A stretch of DNA of 64,000 bases from Papillibacter cinnamivorans DSM 12816 (lineage in GTDB: Bacteria; Bacillota; Clostridia; Oscillospirales; Oscillospiraceae): NCBI RefSeq assembly GCF_900176335.1, contig NZ_FWXW01000003.1, positions 1 through 64,000 of the forward strand, given 5' to 3'. The notes beneath the pieces were generated by a model. The model was given only the letters and a program-made list of their open reading frames with translations, was not told the DNA's origin and did not search any database. The translations under genes were made by a program, and so were the position numbers. Below are positions 45,383 through 54,632 of the stretch, piece by piece; the stretch's first letter is position 1; each line of letters begins with the position of its first letter.

Positions 45383-47077
45383 TCAGGGGGAAAAGCAATA
45401 GGCGGTAAAATAGTTATCCGAATACAGACGCTCGTATTTTGTCAGATCTGTCTCCTTAAGAATTTCCGCTACGGCGGCATACTGGTCCGTGTCCCGGTCC
45501 AGGTAGACCATCAAATCCCCGCCGTATCCGATTTCGTCCAGAATCGATCCGAGAGAGGCAATGTTTTCCTCCCGGGTACAATAGATCCGGGGATAATGCA
45601 GAAACTGTGTGACTTCGTCCGCAGTTTCCCAGCAATCTTCGTAGAAGCAGACGGCCGCACCGCAGGGGTGGGCTTCCATGAGGGCGCCGTAGGTTTCACT
45701 CTCCGGATAGAGATACAGTATGCTCCCGCCGCGATAGGACAGGATTGTGACAGCGGCAAAAAGGATGAGCAGGGCCGCGGGGAAAACAGCCGCATTTGCA
45801 AAGAGCCGCCGGAACATCCAGCGGGTTAAAAGGACAAAGCACAACGCCGCCAGAGGGAGCAGGAAAGACACATACCGAAGGTTATAATACGGAGCAATTT
45901 GGGCGATGACGGCAGCGCAGGCGGCAACGGATATCGCCAGGAAGAAAAACGCCGGGCGCCGGCGCGGCAGAACGGAGCCTGACCGCGTTTCGTCCGCCGG
46001 ACGGTTCGGGTCTGCGCGCGTTTCGGCGTTTCGTCCCGGGCGGTGCGTTTTATCGTATATCGCTTTGCCGATACAAGCCAGCAGGAGCAGGACCAGAAGC
46101 AAAGACAGCTCTTTCGTCCAGGTGTAAAAGAACGCCCTGCCGAGGATGGTGAGGTATGCGGAGAGCCTATGGGCGAACAGCGAAACCGACAGGCTTTTTA
46201 AATTGGCGAGCGCCTCGTTCCCCCTGTCGCTGCCGATAAGACCGCGGGTCAGGGCGGTGGGCCAGAGGGCAATCATAAGCGCAAACGCCCCCAGCATGCT
46301 CCCGGCATACAGGGCGGCCGCTTTCCATTGGCGAAGGAAAAGCCGGTAAAACACAAAGCAGGCCGCGAGGAAGAAAAGAAAGAGGGCGGAATAATAGTGG
46401 GTCATTAAGCAAAGGAAAGAAAAGAGACCCGCAAAAAGCAGATTTTTGGCGGATTTTTTCTCCGAAAGCAGCTTCAGGTGGAAGTAAACCGCGCCCATGG
46501 TCCACATGGCGAGCATACTATACATCCGAACGTAAATGACCATGCTCGCGGCTCCGGCACTGAACCCCCAGAGAATACAGGGCAGAAAAGCGAACCACTT
46601 CTCCTTCCCCTTAAAAAACCAGGACGCGCAGAGAAATAAAAATATCTGTGTGACAACAAAATAAAGCATGTTGGGAACGATGCCCAGCCATTTTGAAAAA
46701 ATCCCCGGAAACAGAGAACAGGAGGTATGCAGAAACAGGTGAAACAAGGGTACGTGGGACGGGTCATTATTTACGTTGGCAAGAACAGTATCGTACGAAA
46801 ACCTCCGGTCTTCGCGCACATACAAAGAGCCCGCATAATACTCCGTACTATGCCAGGTGTCCGAATAACCGGGTTCATCGTGCAAAAACGCCTCATACAG
46901 TCCGTTGCAGTTCTGAAATGAGTATATTTCATCGATATGAAACCCCTGTTTCTGAAAGCCCCAATAGGTCAAAACGCCCAGCTGCAGCAGAATAAGCGCC
47001 GCCAGGGAGAGCAGAAGCCGGCACCTCCGGCGCCGTATGATCTGCGGACAGGTTTCCGCGGCAGTCAGACTATTCAT
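45383..47077 (-). CDS. GT39-like multi-pass membrane glycosyltransferase
   Basis: This 564-residue polytopic protein has roughly 10-12 hydrophobic segments. After the first segment is the extracytoplasmic motif FHIDEIYSF, the acidic pair typical of lipid-sugar-dependent (GT39/ArnT/PMT-type) transferases. A further loop carries DPSHVPLFHLFLH. Such enzymes take sugars from polyprenyl-phosphate donors and modify surface glycans or proteins. The C-terminal about 120 residues are soluble and lie outside the predicted membrane region. ATG 47077 has GAGAGGAAA upstream. No other glycan genes are adjacent, so the acceptor is unknown. Confidence 0.8.
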   Translation of the reverse strand: MNSLTAAETCPQIIRRRRCRLLLSLAALILLQLGVLTYWGFQKQGFHIDEIYSFQNCNGLYEAFLHDEPGYSDTWHSTEYYAGSLYVREDRRFSYDTVLANVNNDPSHVPLFHLFLHTSCSLFPGIFSKWLGIVPNMLYFVVTQIFLFLCASWFFKGKEKWFAFLPCILWGFSAGAASMVIYVRMYSMLAMWTMGAVYFHLKLLSEKKSAKNLLFAGLFSFLCLMTHYYSALFLFFLAACFVFYRLFLRQWKAAALYAGSMLGAFALMIALWPTALTRGLIGSDRGNEALANLKSLSVSLFAHRLSAYLTILGRAFFYTWTKELSLLLVLLLLACIGKAIYDKTHRPGRNAETRADPNRPADETRSGSVLPRRRPAFFFLAISVAACAAVIAQIAPYYNLRYVSFLLPLAALCFVLLTRWMFRRLFANAAVFPAALLILFAAVTILSYRGGSILYLYPESETYGALMEAHPCGAAVCFYEDCWETADEVTQFLHYPRIYCTREENIASLGSILDEIGYGGDLMVYLDRDTDQYAAVAEILKETDLTKYERLYSDNYFTAYCFSP

Positions 47078-47205
47078 CGTCTTTCCTCTCGTCACTCGTG
47101 TTGCAGGATTGATTGCCTCCCGGTCCGGGTTTGCCGGACACCGTAATGATATGGTTTTTAAAAATGCGGACCGGTATGGAACACGCGGCCCCAAAGCGGC
47201 AATTG

Positions 47206-47239
47206 AAAACGCCGGCAGAAAGATCTGCCGGCGTTTTTT
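47206..47239 (-). terminator. Terminator of the distal copper-amine-oxidase-like gene
   Basis: A perfect 14-bp stem (aaaacgccggcaga / tctgccggcgtttt) with a 4-base loop lies 8 bases past the stop at 47247. Confidence 0.85.
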
Positions 47240-47246
47240 ATCTGTT

Positions 47247-48656
47247 TCAGGTTGTGCTCAGGCTTTCAAACGGGACTACGGTTCCTTCCGCCGGAGCCTC
47301 TGCGGGCGTCTGTGTCGTGGCGGAATACTGGAGGGTGCCGTTCATGGTCATCTCCAACGAATCGGGCACCGACATGGTCATATCAAGTGTTACTTTTCCT
47401 GTGGCATCCATGGCCGCGGTCATGGACATGCTGAGGGTACCTTCCTGCTCCATGCTCATGGCTACGGAATATCCGGTGAAGGTGTCTCCGGTCAGATTGA
47501 AAGTGGTGGTGACGGTCATGTCCATGCCTTCCATGCTCTGCTTCAAAGCGGAGACGTAACTGTCACCCGTCTTCACAAACGCCTGATCGCTGTACATGGC
47601 GTTATAAAGCGCCAGCACCGTCACAGCCGTATTGTCCTTATCGGTGAGGGGGATGGCCTTCAGGATTGCGGACAGATACTCCTGGAAGCTTTCTGCAGAG
47701 GCGGACAGATTCATCAGAGAGGTCAGGGGGACCTGGACTCCGCTCTCGGCCTGTACCTCCTGGGAAAGATCATCAAAGTTGAAGGAGAGCCAGCTGCCTT
47801 CCGCCAGACCCAGCATCTGATTGATGGTTTCCGAACGGATATACATCATGCCGGTTTCCAGGTTGACGATGAAATCCGCCTGCACATTATTCAGCAGAGA
47901 CAGCAGCGCCAGGGTTTCCGTGTCGACGTTCTGCAGATCGCCGCTCTGGGAAAGCGCCTCCAGCAGGTTGGAGGTGGCGGTGATGCTCAGTTCCCCGCCG
48001 GTCTGATCCAAAAGCCCTTCCATACTGCCGTTGATCGTTACCGTAATGCCGCCGTTTTCCAGTTCCTCCGAGAGAAGCTTCATATCAATCGTCATGGAGC
48101 CGCTCACCGCATGGGGGACGGCGTTAAACTGTTTGGAAAACGCAAGGTATTTGTCCATCACCGTATAAGCTGCCGTATTGGCCGCCAGGATCGTGTCCAC
48201 ATCGTCCACGATGACGGTCTGATCGTCCTGATCCCAGCCCACGTTACAGCCGAACGCCTGGGCGGCAAAGCGCACCGGAACTAAAGTCCTGTTGTTCCGG
48301 GCGATGGCGGGCGCGTCGATGGTAATGGTTTCGGTGGTGTCGCCCGTCTTTACCGTCACTTCGCTCTGGCCGATAACAAAGGATACCGTGGTATCTCCAC
48401 GGACCGCCGTGACGGTCATGGTGTCGGCGTCATAGTCCACCGAAGCGCCCAGCGCCTCGAAAAGGGCGCGGAAGGGCACGTAGGTACGCCCGTTTTCCGC
48501 GAAGGGACTGACATCGGTAAACGTAAGCGCCTGCCCGTTTAGCTGCACGCTGATCCCCTTAGGTTCGGCGGCGGCCGACGCGCCAAGCATCGTCAGAGAC
48601 AACGCAAGGGTAACCGCTACGGCAACCGCGAGAATTTTTTTCATTGCTTTCCGCAT
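47247..48656 (-). CDS. Exported protein with copper-amine-oxidase N-terminal-like domain (paralog 2)
   Basis: This 469-residue protein has a Sec signal peptide (cleavage near ASAAA). The Cu_amine_oxidN1-type domain over about 33-165 has ENGRTYVPFRALFEALGA, DYDADTMTVTAVRGD, IARNNRTLVPVRFAAQAFG and WDQDDQTVIVDD. The remaining 300 residues have no named domain and resemble the neighbour at 48754-50154 throughout. This domain is usually a surface-binding or stalk module and says nothing about amine oxidase activity. AAAGGAGG precedes the ATG, and it has its own promoter (48686-48714). Confidence 0.9.
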   Translation of the reverse strand: MRKAMKKILAVAVAVTLALSLTMLGASAAAEPKGISVQLNGQALTFTDVSPFAENGRTYVPFRALFEALGASVDYDADTMTVTAVRGDTTVSFVIGQSEVTVKTGDTTETITIDAPAIARNNRTLVPVRFAAQAFGCNVGWDQDDQTVIVDDVDTILAANTAAYTVMDKYLAFSKQFNAVPHAVSGSMTIDMKLLSEELENGGITVTINGSMEGLLDQTGGELSITATSNLLEALSQSGDLQNVDTETLALLSLLNNVQADFIVNLETGMMYIRSETINQMLGLAEGSWLSFNFDDLSQEVQAESGVQVPLTSLMNLSASAESFQEYLSAILKAIPLTDKDNTAVTVLALYNAMYSDQAFVKTGDSYVSALKQSMEGMDMTVTTTFNLTGDTFTGYSVAMSMEQEGTLSMSMTAAMDATGKVTLDMTMSVPDSLEMTMNGTLQYSATTQTPAEAPAEGTVVPFESLSTT

Positions 48657-48685
48657 GATCTGCGCCTCCTTTTAATTTCCACTAC

Positions 48686-48714
48686 ATTTTAACAGTATCG
48701 GATAATAAATGCAA
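48686..48714 (-). promoter_or_regulatory. Promoter of paralog 2
   Basis: On the minus strand, -35 TTGCAT (48714-48709) and -10 TAAAAT (48691-48686) are spaced by 17 bp. Confidence 0.6.
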
Positions 48715-48753
48715 TGGAATTACGGTATTTATCGATAAACCATCCTGCCGGTA

Positions 48754-50154
48754 TCAGTACAGGTCTCCCGCGGCGATTACGGGACCGTCCGCGGGGCAGG
48801 GCGCAGGCTGCTCGCTGGTTTCTGTAAACTGAAGAGAACCTTCCACAACCAGTTCCATTTCCGAAGGCTGCGTCACGGTCACGGAAAAGGTCTCCATTCC
48901 TGCGGCGTTCAGCCCCACCTTGGCCACGACGATCGACCCGTCTTCGGTCACCTGTTCCAGCTGTACGGAGCACCCTGTCATACTCTCCCCGTTCATGGTG
49001 CAGGAGCTTTCCAGGCTTATCGTATAGCCTCCCTGTTCGTCCGCATATGTCGAAACATACCCGCTTCCCGTTGCGGTCATCACCTGATCGCTGAAGAGTG
49101 TGTTCAGATGCTGAAGCACCGTTGTGGCCGTATAATCCTTATCGGTCAGCGAGTTCATCCTCAGCAGAACCGCCAGGCTGTCCCGGAAGCTGCCCGGGGA
49201 CAGCATCGTACTGAGAAGAGAGGACAGAGAAATCAGCGTTCCGCCCGTCATATAATATCCTTCCGTCATCTCATTCAGGTCCTGCGAAATCCACGTCCCC
49301 TCTTCGATTTCCTGCATTTGGTTATACCAATCCGAACGGGTATAGATCATGCCGGTCTCCAGATTCAGGAGGAACTCCACCCGGATGTTGTACAGCAAAG
49401 ACGCCAGCATCAGGTTCTGGACATCCGCCCTCTGGGCGGCGTCCTTCTGCGCCAGCTCCAGAAGATTCGTAGTGATAAGGACATCCATCGCCAGCCTGTC
49501 CCGGTCGACGAGTCCGCTCACATCCCCGTTGATTTCCAGGTCGATGCCTCCGCTTTCCGTTTCCGGCGAAAGGGAATTGATTTTCACGCCCACTGTTCCT
49601 CTCACCGCGTGAGGAGAAGCGGTAAGCCGACTGAAAAAGCCCAGGTATTTATCCATCACCGTATAGGTGGCCGCGTTGGCGTCCAGAATGGCGTCCACGT
49701 CGTCGATGACGACGGTCCGGTTGTAGGAATCCCACCCCACATTGCAGCCCAGCGCCTGAGCGGCGAAGCGCGCCGGGACAAACGTCCTGTTGTTCCGGGC
49801 GACGGCGGGAGCGTCGATGGCGACGGTTTCGGCGGTATCGCCCGTCTTCAAAATCATCTCGCTCCGGCCGACAACAAAGGACACCGCGGTGTCTCCCCGG
49901 ACCGCCGTGACGGTCATGGTATCCGCGTCATAGTCCACCGCAGCGCCCAGGGCTTCAAAGAGGGCGCGGAAGGGCACGTAGGTGCGTCCGTTTTCCGCGA
50001 AAGGGCTCACGTCGGTAAAGGCAAGTTCCTGCCCGTTGAGCTGCACATGGATGTCCTCCGGCCCGACGGCCGCCGACGCCCCCGGCGCCGCGAGGGACAG
50101 CATAAGCATAAAAGCCAGACCGGCCGCCAGGATTCGTTTTACCCCTTTTCCCAT
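48754..50154 (-). CDS. Exported protein with copper-amine-oxidase N-terminal-like domain (paralog 1)
   Basis: This 466-residue protein is a tandem duplicate of the gene to its left. The signal peptide, the two halves of the copper-amine-oxidase N-like domain (ENGRTYVPFRALFEALGA and ARNNRTFVPARFAAQALG) and the later LNLETGMIYTRS and LTDKDYTATTVL stretches align along the whole length. The N-terminal domain is much better conserved between copies than the C-terminal part. GGGAG precedes the ATG. It sits about 100 bases upstream of paralog 2, and each copy has its own promoter. Confidence 0.9.
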   Translation of the reverse strand: MGKGVKRILAAGLAFMLMLSLAAPGASAAVGPEDIHVQLNGQELAFTDVSPFAENGRTYVPFRALFEALGAAVDYDADTMTVTAVRGDTAVSFVVGRSEMILKTGDTAETVAIDAPAVARNNRTFVPARFAAQALGCNVGWDSYNRTVVIDDVDAILDANAATYTVMDKYLGFFSRLTASPHAVRGTVGVKINSLSPETESGGIDLEINGDVSGLVDRDRLAMDVLITTNLLELAQKDAAQRADVQNLMLASLLYNIRVEFLLNLETGMIYTRSDWYNQMQEIEEGTWISQDLNEMTEGYYMTGGTLISLSSLLSTMLSPGSFRDSLAVLLRMNSLTDKDYTATTVLQHLNTLFSDQVMTATGSGYVSTYADEQGGYTISLESSCTMNGESMTGCSVQLEQVTEDGSIVVAKVGLNAAGMETFSVTVTQPSEMELVVEGSLQFTETSEQPAPCPADGPVIAAGDLY

Positions 50155-50183
50155 GCCTTACATCTCCCTGCCATTTTTTCTAT

Positions 50184-50212
50184 ATATTAGCATCTTCACG
50201 CAAAAAAAGCAA
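50184..50212 (-). promoter_or_regulatory. Promoter of paralog 1
   Basis: On the minus strand, -35 TTGCTT (50212-50207) and -10 TAATAT (50189-50184) are spaced by 17 bp. The -35 overlaps the T-run of the preceding terminator. Confidence 0.5.
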
Positions 50213-50244
50213 CGGCCCTGCCGGGTATCATATCCGGCAGGGCC
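50202..50244 (-). terminator. Terminator of the ylmH-DUF896 transcript
   Basis: An 11-bp stem (ggccctgccgg / tccggcagggcc, one offset base) is followed on the minus strand by TTGCTTTTTTT. Confidence 0.85.
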
Positions 50245-50261
50245 ATCGTATTCGGCGCTAC

Positions 50262-50468
50262 TTATTCCTTTTGGCCAAGCTTTTTCCTGGTTCCCTGACT
50301 GTCCACGATATAGGTGTTTTCCAGCTGGGACACCAGGTTTTCCCGGACAGAGGCCAGATATTCCTGACGGAGCTTCTGCTGCTCTTCCCGTTCGCTTTCG
50401 GTGAGCCCTCCGGGCTCCTTCGCCTTTTTCGCCAGTGTATTGATTCTTGCTATCTTTTCCTGATCCAT
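50262..50468 (-). CDS. DUF896 small protein (YnzC/YneB-type)
   Basis: This 68-residue DUF896 protein starts MDQEKIARINTLAKKAKEPG and continues with LTESEREEQQKLRQEYL, the helical-hairpin signature of the family. Bacillus members include a protein of the SOS-linked yneA operon. The ATG at 50468 follows GAGGGGATAAGA. It starts 10 bases after the ylmH stop, so the two genes form an operon ending in a strong terminator. Confidence 0.93.
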   Translation of the reverse strand: MDQEKIARINTLAKKAKEPGGLTESEREEQQKLRQEYLASVRENLVSQLENTYIVDSQGTRKKLGQKE

Positions 50469-50478
50469 TCTTATCCCC

Positions 50479-51282
50479 TCACAGATACCGTTTAATTTCA
50501 ACGGATATGCGGCCCTTTCTCGTGGCGCCGCCCACATGCTCCAGGACGATTTTCCCCAGGCCCCTGACCGTCACGGCGTCCCCTTCCCGAAGAAGCCTGT
50601 CGGGTTTCTGGCAATCCTGCCAGTTGACCTGAGCCCGCCCGGCGGCCACAAGGTCCGCCGCCGCGCTCCGGCTCAAGGAAAATCCCGCCGCGGCGACGCT
50701 GTCCAGCCGCAGGGCCGCCACCGTATCGCGGAAAAGTCTGGTTTTCCCTTCCGGAATCCGCAGGTCTTTCAGGGATACGGGCGCGAGCCTCAGCTCCGCC
50801 CTTCCCGCCTTTTCCATGCCGGAGAGAATCCAGTCCGCCACCTCCCGCAGCACCGGAAAATCACAGCCGTCCTCCGACACCAGAAGATCCCCGATACAGT
50901 CCCGCCGGACTCCCAGCCCCATGAGGCTGCCCAGGAAATCCCGGTGAGTCAGGCGGTTTTCGGGCGCGAACTCCGCCCGCAGGCCCTGGAGCGGGCCGGC
51001 GTCTTCCTCCTGAATCTCCTCCGCGGTCATGTAATCAGGCAAAAACAGAAGAATTTTTCGTTCGGCCTGCTCGTAACCGCCGAAAAACACAATGTTTTCC
51101 CCATCCCCCGCCGCTTCCAGCAGGCGGGCGGACACCTCCTGCTCCCGGGGATTCAGAAACCCCGTGGAAGAAAGGATATTCCTGCGCCGGGAGGTCTCCA
51201 TCCGGTCCAGTACCCGGCCCAGGAGGATTCTCTCCTCTCCGTCCCGGGCAAACCGGTCCAGCAGTTTTCCCTTGTCCGTCAT
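50479..51282 (-). CDS. ylmH: S4-domain RNA-binding protein, YlmH family
   Basis: This 267-residue cytoplasmic protein has an N-terminal helical region and a central domain with LTHRDFLGSLMGLGVRRDCIGDLLV, typical of YlmH. The C-terminal S4 RNA-binding domain (about 190-250) includes LRLDSVAAAGFSLSRSAAADLV and the RVNW-like AQVNW turn. In Bacillus, YlmH lies with cell-division genes and acts in ribosome rescue. Here it is with DUF896 instead. GGGGAGAG precedes the ATG. Confidence 0.9.
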   Translation of the reverse strand: MTDKGKLLDRFARDGEERILLGRVLDRMETSRRRNILSSTGFLNPREQEVSARLLEAAGDGENIVFFGGYEQAERKILLFLPDYMTAEEIQEEDAGPLQGLRAEFAPENRLTHRDFLGSLMGLGVRRDCIGDLLVSEDGCDFPVLREVADWILSGMEKAGRAELRLAPVSLKDLRIPEGKTRLFRDTVAALRLDSVAAAGFSLSRSAAADLVAAGRAQVNWQDCQKPDRLLREGDAVTVRGLGKIVLEHVGGATRKGRISVEIKRYL

Positions 51283-51321
51283 GGCTCTCTCCCCGTTTCC
51301 CCTTCCGCCGGAGATTTTTTA

Positions 51322-51360
51322 TGGCGAGGGGAGCCGGACTCGAACCGCCTCGCCTGATGC
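51322..51360 (-). pseudogene. tRNA 3'-end-like fragment with encoded CCA
   Basis: On the minus strand the sequence ends GGTTCGAGTCCGGCTCC then CCTCGCCA. It has a canonical T-loop TTCGAGT, a T-stem with one mismatch, a seven-base acceptor half TCCCCTC, discriminator G and CCA. The 5' half of a tRNA is missing, because the stop codon of the ABC gene lies at 51371. It is best read as a remnant. Confidence 0.4.
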
Positions 51361-51370
51361 CGAAGTCCCG

Positions 51371-53131
51371 TCATTCCTGCTCCGCCCGGGTCGCCTGCTG
51401 CGCCCTCCAGAGAGATGCGTATTCCCCGCCGGCGGCCAGAAGCTCCTCATGGGTCCCTTCTTCGGCGATGCCCGCTCCGTCGATGACGATGACACGATCG
51501 GCGTTTCTTATGGTGGAAAGCCGGTGGGCGATGATGAGGGTGGTGCGGCCACGGGCCAGTTCGTCAAAGGCGCTCTGAATCCGCGCCTCGGTGACGCTGT
51601 CCAGGGCGGAGGTGGCCTCGTCCAGGATCAGTATGGGCGGATTTTTCAGAAAGATGCGGGCGATGGAAACCCGCTGCTTCTGCCCGCCGGAAAGGAGCGC
51701 GCCCCGCTCCCCCACATAGGTCTCGTACCCGTCCGGCATCTGCAGGATGTCCTCGTGGAGCTCGGCCCGCTTTGCAGCCTCAATGATCTCTTCCCTCGTG
51801 GCGTCGGGCTTCCCGTAGCGTATGTTGTCGTAAATGGTGGCGGCAAAAAGAAAGACGTCCTGCTGGAAAATCCCGATCCTTGAGCGGAGATCCTTCTGCT
51901 TCACATCCCGTATGTCCCGGCCGTCCACCAGGATGCGGCCCGCCGTCACATCGTAAAACCGGGGGATGAGCTGGCAGAGGGTGCTCTTTCCCATACCGGA
52001 GGGCCCCACCACCGCCAGGGTTTCCCCGGCTTTTATCCTGAGGTTTATATGTTCCAGAACGTCCGTCTTCCCTTCATAGGAAAAGGACACGTCCTCCAGG
52101 TCGATATCCCCTTTTACCGAGGAGAGATCCCGGGCGCCGGGCCGGTCCGTCACCTCGGGGGAGGTCCGCATAAGCTCCACAAAGCGGTTGAAGCCCGCCA
52201 TGCCCACCATGTACTGGTCCACAAAGGCGGAAAGCTTGCGCACCGGGGAAAGAAAGGCCGTAATATACAGGCTGAAGGTAATGAGGTCGATATAGGTCAG
52301 CTCCCCCTGCATCAGGAAATAACCGCCCACCGCAATCACCAGCACCGACATGACGGACATGAAAAACTCCAGCATGGCCTGATAGAAGGACATGGCCCTG
52401 TAATACTCCTGCTTGGAGGTTTTGAATCTTTCATTGGAGACGTTGAATTTGGAGATCTCCTCCTCCTCGTTTGAAAAGGCTTTGGCGGTGCGCATGCCGG
52501 AAATGCTGGATTCCAGGTCCCCGTTGATGCCGGCCAGGCGCTGCTTGACATGGGAGGAGGCAAGGATCATGCGTCTTCTCTGAAAAACCGTAAAGACCAC
52601 AAACAGGGGAACGACGGAGAAGATGATCACGGCCAGGCGCCATTCGATGCCCAGCATGACGATGAGCGCCCCTATGAGGGTGACGGCGGAGATGAAAAGA
52701 TCCTCCGGGCCGTGATGGGCAAGCTCGGTGATCTCAAAGAGGTCCCCGGTGACCCGGCTCATGAGGTGCCCGGTACGGTTCTTATCAAAGAAGCTGAAGG
52801 ACAGATCCTGCATGTGGGAAAAGAGGTCCCGCCGGATATCCGCCTCGATGCGCACTCCCAGGGTATGCCCGAAGTACCCCACAATATAGTACATCCCGGA
52901 GCGAAGCACGTAAGCCAGCAGCAAAACCAGCATCACGGTGAAAAAAGCCTCGAACTGTCGGCCCGGCAGCAGCCGCTCCATAGACAGCTTGGACACGATG
53001 GGGAACGCCAGATCGATAAGAGAAATGCACAGGGCGCAGGACATATCCAGCAGAAAAAGCCCCAGGTGGGGCCTGTAATAGGAGGCGAATATGCCGATGG
53101 TACGTTTTGTTTTCATAGCTTCGGAGGTCAT
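51371..53131 (-). CDS. ABC exporter, fused membrane and ATPase domains
   Basis: This roughly 586-residue half-transporter has six hydrophobic helices in the first 320 residues. The coupling-helix stretch LSFSFFDKNRTGHLMSRVTGD is typical of MsbA/lipid or multidrug exporters. The nucleotide-binding domain has Walker A GPSGMGKST, signature LSGGQKQRVSIAR, Walker B ILILDEATSALD and the H-loop AHRLST. It probably works as a homodimer. The start is uncertain: ATG 53131 is used, but 53155 is possible, as neither has a strong ribosome-binding site. The gene overlaps no neighbour and shares no clear operon. The substrate is not predictable. Confidence 0.92.
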   Translation of the reverse strand: MTSEAMKTKRTIGIFASYYRPHLGLFLLDMSCALCISLIDLAFPIVSKLSMERLLPGRQFEAFFTVMLVLLLAYVLRSGMYYIVGYFGHTLGVRIEADIRRDLFSHMQDLSFSFFDKNRTGHLMSRVTGDLFEITELAHHGPEDLFISAVTLIGALIVMLGIEWRLAVIIFSVVPLFVVFTVFQRRRMILASSHVKQRLAGINGDLESSISGMRTAKAFSNEEEEISKFNVSNERFKTSKQEYYRAMSFYQAMLEFFMSVMSVLVIAVGGYFLMQGELTYIDLITFSLYITAFLSPVRKLSAFVDQYMVGMAGFNRFVELMRTSPEVTDRPGARDLSSVKGDIDLEDVSFSYEGKTDVLEHINLRIKAGETLAVVGPSGMGKSTLCQLIPRFYDVTAGRILVDGRDIRDVKQKDLRSRIGIFQQDVFLFAATIYDNIRYGKPDATREEIIEAAKRAELHEDILQMPDGYETYVGERGALLSGGQKQRVSIARIFLKNPPILILDEATSALDSVTEARIQSAFDELARGRTTLIIAHRLSTIRNADRVIVIDGAGIAEEGTHEELLAAGGEYASLWRAQQATRAEQE

Positions 53132-53338
53132 AGAGCGTTTTTCTCGTCCTTTCATAGGAAAATAACAGAATGCCTTTCTGCAGCCGGTCCGCCGGATGCG
53201 GGGTGAAAAAGGCACGCGTTTCTGCAGAATACGCGCTTATTGCTCAGGCCCGTTCATTACCAGTATATCACAGCCGGGTCTGCAATAACAACACGGCTCC
53301 GGCGGGTCTCCGGATAGTAGACGGGCGCGGTTTGCTAT

Positions 53339-53394
53339 GGCGCCGCTCTTTAAAATGCGGCGCCGCTCTTTTCCTCAAAAGGGCGGCGCCGCTG
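53339..53394. repeat. GC-rich short repeats after the BIG2-protein gene
   Basis: The unit ggcgccgctctt occurs twice (53339 and 53359), followed by a third, inverted, copy ending ggcggcgccgc near 53394. Together they form a hairpin with an AAAAGGG/CTCTTTT inner stem. It lies 24 bases beyond the minus-strand stop and may act as a terminator. Confidence 0.5.
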
Positions 53395-53417
53395 AGATTT
53401 TCCTGTTTACCGCAAAT

Positions 53418-54305
53418 TCACTGGGGTTTGACCCGGATGATGCACTCCAGAACCGTACTTCCGAATTTCGCGCGGATGGTGGTCGTTCCCTCGCCCACGG
53501 CCGTCACCTTTCCGCCGGCATCCACCTTTGCGACCGCCGTATTCCCGCTGGTCCAGGTCACCGTCTGGTCGGTACCCGTCACTTTCAGGGCGTAGGACTC
53601 CCCCGCTCCGGAAAACGTGATATCCGTTTTATTGAGGGACGCCTGGGTCACGGTGTCCCCAGAACCGCCCGTCTGGGCGGTGAGCTTCACCCGGACGATA
53701 CAGGCGGCCGTTTTGCCTCCCGCGGAGGCAGTGACGTTCGCCGTACCCGCTCCCACGGCTTTAACAAGGCCCGAGGAGCTTACGGTGGCGACCGCTTCAT
53801 CAGAGCTCTTCCAGGTCACCGTACCGGAGGGTGAAGAGGTCAGTTTCATCTGTGCCGTCTCTCCCACGGAGAAGAGGGAAATGTCCGTTTTTTCCAGGGT
53901 CAGCGCCGTATTTGCCGAGCTTCCCGGAGTAACCGCGGGGGAAGGAGAGACCTCCGTTCCCCCCGTGGGTTCCGCGCCGCTGACCACGGGAGGCACCGCG
54001 CCGTCCTCGTCCGGCTCATTCGTCACATCCGGAGAGGGCGAAGGAGTCACCTCCACCGTGGGGCTGGGAGTGGGGGAAGAAGCGGCGGGCGCATTATCCC
54101 GGATGGACTTGATAACGGAATAGATCAGAAAACCCGCAAGGGCAAGCGCTATGAGCAGAAGGATCACCCGGAAAACGCCGCCTCCGCGTTTGCGGGCAAG
54201 TCTCTTTCCGCCTTTCCTGCGCTGGGGAGACCCGCCGCAGAAGGGGCATTTTTTATATGTAGTGGAATAGTGTTCCCCGCAATTCGGACACCGTCTCGTA
54301 CTCAT
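53418..54305 (-). CDS. Zinc-ribbon, single-pass membrane protein with two BIG2 domains
   Basis: This 295-residue protein has an N-terminal zinc ribbon (CPNCGEHYSTTYKKCPFCGG, residues 6-25). A basic patch and one membrane helix (VILLLIALALAGFLIYSVI) follow. A Pro/Ser/Thr linker then leads to two bacterial Ig-like BIG2 domains (about 135-215 and 220-295), each with the VTWKSSDEAVATV or VTWTSGNTAVAKV signature. The zinc ribbon should be cytoplasmic and the Ig-like domains outside. Function is unknown; it looks like an envelope-associated scaffold or sensor. The ATG at 54305 lacks a strong ribosome-binding site. Confidence 0.85.
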   Translation of the reverse strand: MSTRRCPNCGEHYSTTYKKCPFCGGSPQRRKGGKRLARKRGGGVFRVILLLIALALAGFLIYSVIKSIRDNAPAASSPTPSPTVEVTPSPSPDVTNEPDEDGAVPPVVSGAEPTGGTEVSPSPAVTPGSSANTALTLEKTDISLFSVGETAQMKLTSSPSGTVTWKSSDEAVATVSSSGLVKAVGAGTANVTASAGGKTAACIVRVKLTAQTGGSGDTVTQASLNKTDITFSGAGESYALKVTGTDQTVTWTSGNTAVAKVDAGGKVTAVGEGTTTIRAKFGSTVLECIIRVKPQ

Positions 54306-54632
54306 GGATGGCTCCCTGCGCCGCGTGTCCGTTTACCTCTTCTCCAGGCTATCGGAGCATGCAATGCGGCGGCCGCTCCTTCCCGGCGGGCGGCGGGCCG
54401 AAATTGTATCTTCTGCTTACTGCGGGACAGAATACCGAAAGGATTTGTCGGCGTATCATCGAACGGGACACCGGCTTCCTGGTTTCCAAACTTTCCTATT
54501 TACATAATACATTATTATGCCACCTGCGTCAACCCGAATCGGACGAAATCCGACATTTTTTCTTACCGCAGAGCACACCGGCTTGACCGCAGGCCGGAGC
54601 ATCCCTATAATGAAGCCAGGGGGGTGGAACGC

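Noticed and set aside
51322-53417. Prophage or integrative element next to the tRNA fragment
   Set aside because: No integrase, phage or plasmid genes are near; only the tRNA remnant is supported.
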